Shown here: one piece after another, positions 23,947 to 32,537 of the stretch
How the letters are laid out: each line of letters starts with the position of its first letter
Numbering within the stretch: position 1 is the stretch's first letter
Assembly (NCBI RefSeq): GCF_000485595.1
Contig: NW_014577089.1
Location: 543,369-575,905, forward strand
Direction of reading: 5' to 3'
Origin: Priapulus caudatus
Taxonomy: Eukaryota > Priapulida > Priapulimorpha > Priapulimorphida > Priapulidae
Length of the DNA stretch: 32,537 nucleotides
Translations under genes and position numbers: made by a program
Notes under the pieces: generated by a model
Seen by the model: the letters and a program-made list of their open reading frames with translations, nothing else
Databases searched by the model: none
What the model was told of the DNA's origin: nothing

Positions 23947-25845
23947 CTGCAGAAAATTAAACCAAATTATTACATTATGATTATGTAAAATTACGAGTCT
24001 ATCACAAACTTCTGACTACGTACACTTAGCATTTCGCACACAGCGAGAAAGAATGCTCCTCACACGCATGCAGGCTTACACGCAGATGGCAGGATTGGAG
24101 TGATCATACACCGCGATTTTGAGAACGATAATACGTGCGGTATCTGCATGCTGCCCCTACATTTACCTGTGTTACTGTGTAATTCAGCATGCAAGTACAT
24201 ACACGCACGCACGCACACACGCACGCACGCACACACGCACACATACACGCACGCACGCCCGCACGATATCTATATATTACGTGGATTTTCATGCGTCATC
24301 TATCATTCATGAGTAGTCAAAGGAGAAATATCAAAGGCACGTCATCCTTTACGTGGTCACCCGGAGCCTGTCTCTCAGAAGCTCACATCGTGGCCAGATG
24401 TATTAGGAACTGTGCAGTGCACACTGCGTTCATTTACATATAGCAATGCAAATATTCGGTTCATGTGAATACGCGTACATTCACAAGGTCCGTATCAATT
24501 ACATACTAGAGAATTAATTTAATTTAATTCTGCAGACGTTTGAAGTGAACCACCGAGTCTACGCAGTATGGTGAACGCATATATATATATGACAAGGGTC
24601 TGTGGACGACGCTCTAGCAATGCAGACACGTTAGCCACAGGAATGCTATAACCAGGAAACACGGATTTATAAGCAGATGTTCACTAATGATATATGTCAC
24701 GTTCACTAAATAATGAATACAATTGCCACTGATTACTGATTATATAACAGCTAGTGAATGACAGTGGACGTGTAGGAACCCAGGAAAAATTATGGAAATT
24801 CCACAATTATTTCGAATTCAACCATGCCTTACCACTAGTCTACGCGAGTGCCGCCCCGCATTAGCTACACTACGTTAAATAGAAGTATGCGGAGCAGTAT
24901 TGAAAAATCGTTATTAGGATGCTAGCTGTTCATATACACACGTGCACGTGGTTGTTGACTAATGAGTGAGCGCATGTATACGCAGTACGAAGCGTGGACA
25001 ACCTTACATCAAGCATGCATGGCGCGCCAGTGCCTAATTGCTGATCTCACGGATTCCCCAGCGCGCCGAGTGAGGTCTAGCAGGTCTAGCTTCGCTATCG
25101 ACGAGACTTCGCACAATTTCCGACTCGGCGAAGTTGCTACGTATTCTTCCAAGTTTGAGTGAACTTTTGGAGACTACTCTCAGGTGATCAATAGCAATTT
25201 AGGACTTGTTTCCATAGCAACACATGCGTAGCTGCTACCTGCACAACACGGCTCAAACGGAGTATAACTTTACGTTACGTTTGTCTCCTAGGTTGATAAA
25301 ACTGTAAAATAACGTTAATATCTACATGAATTCCAGATAAACAGTAAGTTTTTACTGTTCATATCATCATTTGTCAAAATATGCATCATAATATTTTTCA
25401 ACAACCAGTAGGCACACAATCAATATTCACGTTTTTGTGTAAGTTGCATTCCTACAATCTCCATAGAGCCACACAAAAAGTAATAAAATAGGTTTTCAGC
25501 CAAAAATAATTTCCTGCGCAGAAATTGCCTCAATGTTTTGCGTGAATTTGCAGTAAACATGTTAGACAGATATATGGATTGGCAGACCAGAAAATGCCAT
25601 CACGACCGTCTGCGCTGGATCGATTTCCTAATTACACATTGTCATTATATAAAACATGCTGTCTGTTTGGTTGATCGCAGTACTGGTTTGGCTAGAGCCG
25701 GTTGATTATGTTGATTAAACTAGGTAAGTATGGTCAATTCCTGGGCAATATATTTTAGAACATATCCTATTGCAACAATAATTTGCTAGAGCTGTCTGGA
25801 AATCACGTCAAGATAATAAGTGAGATCGGAAAGTCTCAGCGTCAA
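23947..25845. other. Presumed STK32 upstream intron; no exon found
   Basis: It holds a CGCA-type microsatellite (24201-24262). The exon for the kinase N-lobe and helix C to HR was looked for on the minus strand and not recognised. Confidence 0.5.
24201..24262. repeat. (CGCA/CACA)n microsatellite
   Basis: ACGCACGC and ACACACGC units on the plus strand for about 62 bp. Confidence 0.9.
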
Positions 25846-25849
25846 TTAA

Positions 25850-26778
25850 AGGACAATTGAAGTCAAATTTCATAACTTCTGTAACGTTTTTATACATAGA
25901 AATACATTCAATAACGTATTCAATTTCAAATCTAGCGCCCAATTAGTAATAAACACAATAGAAATAACTGAATAGTAATCTAGGTCATGTGACGTCACAG
26001 CCCCATGTTGAGCGACGCCATTATGTAAACATAGTGTGTGCGGTGGTTAAATATTCGTTGTTTTTTGTTATTTCTCATGCTTTATCATGTCAAGACACAA
26101 ACACAAAACTGTAAATGTACTTATATTCATGTACATACATATTACCTGTGTGGATAATGCATTCACGGTATATGTACATGACTTGCCGTGCGTAGATACA
26201 TGTACATGTACAGATACATGATTCTGATCGAGCGTGATAAGCCCGGTGATCAGTGTACTCGCATGACTAACCTGGTCTAGCGTCGAACTGGTCTACAATA
26301 ACCCTGGTCTTCTCATTCTCATGGCAGCATATACATTCAGGTGCCGTACTCATTAATTCACAAACACCACAAGAACACCAGTATTTGTCTACAGTCCTAT
26401 CGGGTACCGAAGCTTCCATTCCGCCATGTTGTGACTGTTCTGATTCTTGAGAAGTTTGTGCCGATTCTTTGCGTTGCTTTTTCAGACTATTCTCCTCAAT
26501 TTCTTCTTATAGATTATGATTATGGATATAGGCTCAAACCTATATCCAACTGGTAAATCACTATAAATATCATCATCATCTGAGTAATCACTAGAATTGA
26601 TCATTGAAATTATCGCCGTCTGTTTCCATCTTATACACAACACTCAACTTGCGTTAGCGTGGCGTCGCTCAACATGGGGCCATGACGTCACATGGGATTT
26701 GAAATGGAATACGTTATTGAATGTATTTCTATGTATAAAAACGTTACAGAAGTTATGAAATTTGACTTCAATTGTCCT
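25850..26778. mobile_element. 929-bp TTAA transposon with long TIRs
   Basis: The ends read TTAA-AGGACAATTGAAGTCAAA and the exact reverse before TTAA at 26779-26782. The terminal repeats match over about 83 bp with one mismatch. A second inverted block (CATGTGACGTCA...CCCCATGTTGAGCGACGCCA) lies further in. The TTAA target and AGG start suggest Kolobok (or piggyBac). The cargo is a broken zinc-binding domain on the minus strand, with no transposase, so this is an internally deleted copy. The near-identical arms suggest recent movement. Confidence 0.88.
26267..26629 (-). pseudogene. P2X7 intracellular ('ballast')-like domain, frameshifted
   Basis: It starts METDGDNFNDQF, shifts frame to SSDYSDDDDIYSDLPVGYRF-EP, shifts again, then reads EEIEENSLKKQRKESAQ and DKYWCSCGVCELMST, APECICCHENEKTRV, and stops at 26267. 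An acidic stretch, Y-x-FEP, then WCxCGxCxxM and ExxCC in this order are the signature of the zinc-binding intracellular domain of P2X7 receptors, which also occurs in many invertebrate proteins. A possible splice donor (CCAG/GTTAGT) precedes the stop, so a further exon may have been lost. Two frame changes make it a pseudogene. It lies wholly between the terminal repeats of the TTAA element. Confidence 0.7.
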
Positions 26779-26780
26779 TT

Positions 26781-26810
26781 AAGGTCAAAGGTCAAAGGTC
26801 AAAGGTCAAG
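26781..26810. repeat. (AAAGGTC)n short tandem repeat
   Basis: Four units of AAAGGTC begin at the right target site of the TTAA element. Confidence 0.9.
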
Positions 26811-27717
26811 CGGTATAACATTGCCTCGGTGCGCCATTGGCAAGTACGCGAAAAATTAGATCACTCGTGCGTTTTTCGTTTCTGTACCAACACAAACAGT
26901 GCAAAATATCCCAAATTCACATGATGCCCCTGACATCTGTTCACACTGGTTTCAGTCCTGCCTAACCATCACTACAGAGTTATACCACAAAGATTGAAAC
27001 AAAACGGAATACCAACTCGATACATTCCGAAAGCAATTCATTTATTTAGTTGTTCTATTCAGCGTCGCACACGTGGTTATTTGTATTGTGCGTGAAAGAA
27101 TACATGAATGTGAAATGACCATGTGAGGCACGACTACCTTTGTTAGCTGGCCGTTAACAAAATGACAGCAAAATTAGTTATCAGCTATAATCATTTACTC
27201 CTTGTGTTTTTGGAAAGTAAACGATACTAAAACTAATAGAATTTTGTGATAATGAAATCAAATGGCTGTCCAAATTTGTCCAGCAGAGACTCTCGCCATG
27301 TTATGCATTTGAACATTTTTATAGAAATTGGGATACCAATGATTTTACTTTAAGAAAACTAAACGTGTTAAAAATAGTATGATCATTCTGAATGTAACTT
27401 GTATAAGATTCCGACAGCGGACAAAGCTGCTGATCGAGTTTCATCTATGTTGTGTTCACTATAAAATGCGAGTTGCAGATTACCGCCTATTTTTTGTTGA
27501 TTTCTGGCACGTGCACCAACACAATTCATCGTTTTAGGTCGAAGTTTTTACTGTGAGTTGGTCGTATCTGTAAACCAATAAGATTTCTTTTTGGTAGATT
27601 TCAGTCACCTAACTACAAGTCAATCACTTACTATTTGGTGCGTATATAAGTAACATACATGCATCTTGTCTATACGTTCGCGTGCTTGAGATTGCAGGTA
27701 CGTTGTATCACGTATCA
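26811..27717. other. No gene seen
   Basis: AT-rich sequence without open frames or recognised repeats. Confidence 0.5.
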
Positions 27718-27724
27718 CAGGTAT

Positions 27725-27804
27725 CAGGAGTAGATAATAGGGAATAATTCCCTATTATATATTATATATTTCCCTAGGGAATAATTCCCTATTATCTACT
27801 CCTG
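27725..27804. mobile_element. Small foldback element, copy C, with 7-bp TSD
   Basis: An 80-bp element starting CAGGAGTAGATAATAGGG and ending CCCTATTATCTACTCCTG, exact reverse complements. CAGGTAT is duplicated at 27718-27724 and 27805-27811. The interior has a second GGGAATAATTCCC palindrome and an AT core, as if two copies of the inner part were joined. It is in the same family as 5736 and 8499. Confidence 0.88.
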
Positions 27805-28063
27805 CAGGTATGTATCTCAACCCGTGATCACTCTGTAATCTAGACACCTGCTGTATCAGATTTTCATGATAGAAACATTTTAAATCCCTTCTAATCCGCC
27901 TTCGCCTGTCAACCATGGCTGCCAACTAACTGAGCTGTCACTGCCTGCGCATACAACTAAAAGGTGAGTTGATATCTGTGGGACTGAGCAAACTCATAAG
28001 CCACACTGCACGCACAACGTAATATGACAGGCTCTTAGCCATCGTACAATTTCACGGGTGATA

Positions 28064-28247
28064 CTCCATTAGGAGTGTTCCCAACTTTAATGTCATTAAT
28101 GGTCATAATAACATATATATATATATATGGTCATGGTCATATATTAGTTTGTGGTTTAATGTCATTTAGGTTAGAGTTAGGGTTAGGGTTAGGATTATCA
28201 ATCATTAATCATTAATGATATCAAAGTTGGGAACACTCCTAATGGAG
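28064..28247. mobile_element. 184-bp MITE with telomere-like insert
   Basis: The ends are CTCCATTAGGAGTGTTCCCA and its exact reverse complement; the repeat continues for about 25 bp (to ACTTT) and resumes at CATTAATG. Inside are an AT run (28110-28128) and TTAGGG repeats (28166-28193). No clear target duplication; the superfamily is not assigned. Confidence 0.75.
28166..28193. repeat. Interstitial TTAGGG-like repeat
   Basis: TTAGGTTAGAGTTAGGGTTA and GGGTTAGG: about four TTAGGG-type units. It lies inside the MITE and so is probably not an old chromosome end. Confidence 0.85.
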
Positions 28248-29155
28248 CGTTATAGCCCATTTCACGACAGACCACACAAATTGCATGGAAGAAATTAAAA
28301 GGCATGGAATGTGCGCGGGAAGGTATAGATCAAGGGTCGGGTGCTAAACTTAATATGGAAAGGAAAAAACTTTCTTTTCCAAACACGTATTTATTATACA
28401 GGAGTGATAGAGTAAATACTCTAATTATAATAAACAAAATCACCAGTGACATTTCAGTGATACTGAATGATATCAGCACTGGTCCACTGGGTTTGATCAT
28501 TTCAGTCAGCTGAGAGCTTTTTAAGCAAGGGACTATTTATTTAGAATTTGTTGAACTAGCAATTGCAACCATGCAGGCGAGCCGGGTTAGACCCGCGGAC
28601 TGTATGTTGCCGACACCCGGTATGGATGGACGGCCATACTGATACCAACAATCTTTTACCTTTCTTCTTGAGAAATCGACTGACAAAAAAGAACATCGGA
28701 CAATACAAAAGAAAAGGGGCGTTGTCTAGGGGCGGGGTACTCTGTATGTACTTGTGTGTGCGTGTTATAATAACACACGTATAATGCGTTAAAAAATATG
28801 TAAGAAATAATCTTACACAACACTTGGGAACCTTACAACCTACACAGGTGTATATGGTTACATAATTATAATCCGTCCAAACAGGGAATTTCCCGACGCT
28901 TTTTAGATCAAGTGCTTAGCATAGATAAAATTTCAAAAAAAGTAAAAAATTGAAACTAATTCATCTCACTTTTGCAAAATTATGCAAATAAAATTATAAA
29001 TATTTATGAAATATAATATATAAAATAAATGAATTATTGGAAAATTATGCAAATAATTGCGAACTTTTACAGTTAGCTAGTATAGTTACAGAAGCACGCA
29101 GTATCACTCTCATTATAAGCTTCCCGTTAGAAGTGTACAGAAATCCATTCAAAAC
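28248..29155. other. No gene seen
   Basis: AT-rich. At 28575-28645 a GC-rich stretch (GCCGGGTTAGACCCGCGG, ATGGATGGACGGCC) may be a retroelement remnant, but no family was recognised. Confidence 0.4.
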
Positions 29156-29182
29156 TAGAAAGGGCAGTTGTCGCCAACTACA

Positions 29183-30038
29183 TGTATCCCCCGTGATCTA
29201 GTTAAGTATGAATGAAATATCTCTGTAAGAACGTAGAAGGTAGGTAAAGTTAAATAAGTCACAAAGACAAAGGTTTGTTACACAACTCATCTGCCTGAGA
29301 TGTGCAAGTATGTTAAAATTGGTTGCCTTAGAGATTTTGGTACGCGACACACCTTCTCCCCAAGATGTGTAAGTATACCAAGTTTGGTAGCGCTAGGTCA
29401 ATTAGGGGCCGAGTTATAGAGTGGAAGGGAAATATGATCGCGGTCAAGGTATAGGTCAAATAAAGGTCGTAGTGACCTGGTTTTCATACGCTGCGCACCT
29501 TCTCCCCAAGATGTGTAAGTATACCAAGTTTGGTAGCGCTAGGTCAATTAGGGGCCGAGTTATAGAGCGGAAGGAAAATATGATCAAGGTCAAATAAAAG
29601 TCGTAGTGACCTGATTTTGGTAGCGCTAGGTCAATTAGGGGCCGAGTTATAGAGCGGAAGGAAAATATGATCAAGGTCAAGGTAAAGGTCAAATAAATGT
29701 CGCAGTGACCTGGTTTTGGTACTCTGCACACCTTCTCCCCAAGATGTGTAAGTATACCAAGTTTGGTAGCGCTCGGTCAATTAGGGGCCGAGTTATAGAG
29801 TGGAAGGAAAATATGATCAAGGTCAAAATAAAGGTCAAATAAATGTCGCAGTGACCTGGTTTTGGTACTCTGCACACCTTCCCCCCAAGATGTGTAAGTA
29901 TACCAAGTTTGGTAGCACTCGGTCAATTAGGGGCCGAGTTAGAGAGCGGAAAGGAAATTCTCTGCAGCAGACCGAGCGGCGGCGGCTGGGGAGACATGAA
30001 ACCATAGTATCCCCGCCAACTTCGTCGCGGGGGATACA
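29183..30038. mobile_element. Repeat element, long copy, ~145-bp internal tandem
   Basis: The ends are TGTATCCCCCG and CGGGGGATACA. Just outside the left end is GGGCAGTTGTCGCCAACTAC, shared with the copy at 31084. Inside, a unit of about 145 bp (CCCAAGATGTGTAAGTATAC, GTCAATTAGGGGCCGAGTTA, AGTGACCTGGTTTT) repeats from about 29353, with clean starts at 29353, 29498, 29731 and 29877 and a partial unit between. The right part (CATAGTATCCCCGCCAACTT, CGTCGCGGGGGATAC) can form a hairpin. Superfamily unclear. Confidence 0.75.
29353..29955. repeat. ~145-bp tandem repeat, about four units
   Basis: Units start at CCTTCTCCCCAAGATGTG and contain AGGTCAA clusters. The reverse strand has short open frames because of the repeat; they are not genes. 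Confidence 0.85.
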
Positions 30039-30605
30039 ATTACAACCATAATCACCGCGAGAGGCAGAACTACAATTGCATGTAATAGGAGTAAACCGCA
30101 GTCTCAACCGAAATCAACGTGGGTAAATGGAGTTGGGTAATTATTTTAATTCGATGAGACACAAACCGAGAGATCTGATCAACAGGAAGAACAACTCATT
30201 CGTAAAACGCAACCCCTTCGATCCCCTCCATCAATCCCCACGTCAATTCCAGACACATAAACACACCGACACACACACGCACAGCAGTGATACGAGTGCA
30301 TTCCAGGAAATAACGTACACGCTGATGCTCAGAGTCAGTGCAGCGAATTTACTGATGCTTCTAATAGCAAATGTAAAAATATCTGACTCGCATCACACGA
30401 TGTTCGCTCGTTCCGAACTAAGAGAAGGAACAATGCAATGCAGTGAGAGCACGCGATAAGGCATGGGGAGTAAGGCACGAGCAGGCGAGTTGATCATGTA
30501 AGAGGGCAAGTAGGTAGGCCTACGGCACTGAACCTGCGGCATGGCAGGCATAGCACTAAAATAGGCTACCACGTGCCAGCTGATAGTTCAATTACTGTAG
30601 CATAT

Positions 30606-30915
30606 TCCCCCGTACAGCACAGTATTCCAAGTAAAGCGCAAAAACATGCTACCCTGTGCTAGCTGAATGCCAGGTACAGCACTAAAACATGCTACCCCGT
30701 ACTAGCTGGCAGGTACAGCACTAAAACATGCTACCCCGTACTAGCTGGCAGGTACAGCACTAAAACATGCTACCGTACCAGCTGGCGCGTGCGAGCACTT
30801 AAAACATGGCTGTACCCCGTACCAGCTGGCAGGTACAGCACTAAAACATGCTATCCCGTACTAGCTGAGCAGGTACAGCAATAAATGTTTACCCCGCTAC
30901 CAGCTCGGCGATACG
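30606..30915. repeat. ~39-bp minisatellite
   Basis: The unit is GCTGGCAGGTACAGCACTAA, then AACATGCTACCCCGTACTA. About seven copies; the central ones are nearly identical. Several distal copies carry single-base insertions. Confidence 0.9.
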
Positions 30916-31083
30916 TGCGACCTCCGCGATTCCACACGACACGCCTGATGGCAGTGCGCAGCGTGTCCACACGCACCGCACGCTATATAGCAATGCACGC
31001 ACGCACGCATACACGCATGCATGCATACGAAAATCCGACGCTAATACATCAATAACTAGAAAGGGCAGTTGTCGCCAACTACA

Positions 31084-31407
31084 TGTATCACCCCGTGTTC
31101 TCCCCAAGATGTGTAAGTATACGAGTTTGGTCGCGCTACGGTCAATTAGGGGCCGCAGTTAGAGAGCGGAATGGGAAAATATGATCCAAGTCAAGGTAAA
31201 GGGTCAAAAAAAGCGTCGCAGACTGACTGGTTTTGGTACGTTCGCCTCACCGTTCTCCCCAAGATGTGTAAGTATACCAAGTTTGGTAGCGCTAGGTGAA
31301 TTAGGGGGTCGAGTTAGAGAGCGGAAGGGAAATTGTCTGCGGCGGCGGCGGCGGCTGGGGAGATATGAAACCATAGTATCCCCGCCGACTTCGTCGCGGG
31401 GGATACA
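31084..31407. mobile_element. Repeat element, short copy with about two units
   Basis: Same family as 29183-30038: GAAAGGGCAGTTGTCGCCAA just outside the left end, the CCCAAGATGTGTAAGTATAC unit inside, and CGACTTCGTCGCGGGGGATA at the right. Many single-base insertions relative to the long copy in its first part. Confidence 0.75.
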
Positions 31408-32257
31408 AATAGCGGCATTCTGCTCGTGCAAACACAGACAGGAGTGTTTGCATTTGCTCGCTGAGATTTTAAAGTCATTCTGTCGTTGATCATGGGAGCG
31501 TGCGCTGCGCGGCGGGCTGCCGACGCGCCATTCCGCACTGAAACACGATACGAAATTGAAAGACGAACTCTCGTCCACGCCGGTACTGGCGGCACATTAG
31601 CAGCCGTCTTGCCGCCTGTGTAAGCAAATGCCAACTTTTCGAGAATCGCGGATGCACCTGACGAACGTGTACTATTAGCAATGATAACTCGGTGTGCTGT
31701 TGAAGCTAGTTCTGCCGGTGAAGCCCTTTGCTCCGCCACAGCTGCATGGCCATTTTGTATGGTGTATGTCCCGGGTGTGCCCCGTAGCTAATGGCTACGT
31801 GTAATTATAGCTACCGAGCAGCATGATCAGCGCAAACAAACCTGGATTGAATCTCTGTATCTATGTAGCTATATACCTCGTGTTCGCGATAAAAAAATAA
31901 GCGATATAAAAAATATAAAGCGTAACAGTTTCGCTGAACCGGGATTGTAGCGACGTAAAAATAATGCCAGTGAAAGTTAATAGGCGACAGAGTGAGTTAT
32001 GCTGAAAGCCTATAACGCAAAGATTCTGCAAGTAATTCATACTAATAGTCGTGTGCGTGCGTATTGAGATAGGTGATAGGAGCACCTGAGTAATATCAAG
32101 CTCTTCCAGGTAATATCCACCCGCATAGCATCCAACTGAAATATATGAGGACGCAGGGCGACATAGGAATGGCGATCCAGGGCTGTGTCGCCGTGCCACG
32201 TGGACGTCGCCAGACCACGTGGCCAGGGAAAAGCCACGCCCACGTTAGGGAGACAGG
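31408..32257. other. No confident gene; GC-rich patch at 31490-31740
   Basis: Both strands are open for 40-140 codons in the GC-rich patch (e.g. plus 31493-31621, starting MGACAARRAADAPFR). No domain is recognised. CpG-rich sequence could be a promoter or first exon; this is not shown. Confidence 0.35.
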
Positions 32258-32537
32258 GGAGGAATGGCTGAGAGAAGGGAGGAATGGGTGAGAGAAGGGA
32301 GGAATGGGTGAGAGAAGGGAGGAATGGCTGAGAGAAGGGAGGAATGGTTGAGAGAAGGGAGGAATGGCTGAGAGAAGGGAGGAATGGCTGAGAAAAAGGA
32401 GGAATGGCTGAGAGAAGGGAGGAATGGCTGAGAGAAGGGAGGAATGGCTGAGAAAAAGGAGGAATGGCTGAGAGAAGGGAGGAATGGCTGAGAGAAGGGA
32501 GGAATGGCTGAGAGAAGGGAGGAATGGCTGAGAAAAA
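32258..32537. repeat. 20-bp tandem array, runs off the window
   Basis: The unit is GGAGGAATGGCTGAGAGAAG, 14 copies to the last base. Variants (GGGTGAG, GGTTGAG, GAAAAAG) are ordered: GAAAAAG falls in every third unit in the second half, giving a 60-bp higher-order repeat. Confidence 0.95.

Noticed and set aside
24104-24248. Possible exon upstream of the kinase catalytic loop ending at CACAG/gtaaat
   Set aside because: The frame needed to join DIKPDN has a stop directly before it, and the peptide comes from a CGCA microsatellite.
26781-26810. AGGTCA clusters, like nuclear-receptor half sites
   Set aside because: They are a simple tandem repeat, and similar clusters occur in the 29-kb repeat; no regulatory claim is justified.
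29456-30107. Minus-strand frames with repeated RPLIDLALPNLVYLHILG
   Set aside because: They follow the ~145-bp tandem repeat and are explained by it; no start, splice or family support.
32258-32537. Regular repeat array considered as CRISPR
   Set aside because: Units are directly adjacent with no unique spacers, and the window is from an animal genome.

Overview
This window is nuclear DNA from an animal, most likely an invertebrate. Three things point that way: an intron-split gene with GT-AG junctions, the identity of that gene (the STK32/YANK kinase family), and a dense load of small inverted-repeat transposons, microsatellites and minisatellites. There is no sign of bacterial operons or phage. 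The clade cannot be fixed from the sequence.

The one convincing protein-coding gene is on the minus strand, between 23946 and 12361. Eight exons join in one frame with compatible phases. They encode the last 298 residues of an STK32-type serine/threonine kinase: the catalytic loop (DIKPDN), a DFN in place of DFG, the APE and DWWSLG motifs, the rest of the C-lobe, the conserved tail ([13 protein letters not shown]) and a lysine-rich C-terminus ending in TAG. The exons for the N-lobe lie upstream (above 23946, or beyond the window) and were not found.

The rest is repeats. From 1 to 3560 there is a compound triplet repeat, a possible hAT-like element and a 1.2-kb CT-rich tract. From 3560 to 12360 there are no recognisable genes, but there is a diverged direct repeat, two tiny foldback elements and a 95-bp-arm inverted repeat. 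The kinase introns hold most of the mobile DNA. The 3.6-kb last intron has a dimeric TTAA-flanked foldback element (14533-15994). Another intron has a hAT-like MITE. The 2.8-kb intron has a decayed non-LTR reverse transcriptase, a 101-bp MITE with a 9-bp target duplication and a 343-bp MITE with TAA target sites. From 25846 to 26782 there is a 929-bp TTAA element with near-perfect terminal repeats and a broken zinc-binding domain resembling the intracellular domain of P2X7. From 27700 to the end come a third tiny foldback element, a MITE with telomere-like repeats, a repeat family seen twice (29183-30038, 31084-31407), a 39-bp minisatellite and a 20-bp tandem array that runs off the window.

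The most novel observation is a set of three foldback elements of 40-80 bp (5736, 8499, 27725). Each is almost only its two terminal repeats (CAGGAGTAGATAATAGGG type), and each is flanked by a perfect but different 7-bp direct repeat. They look like recently mobile, nearly minimal transposons.
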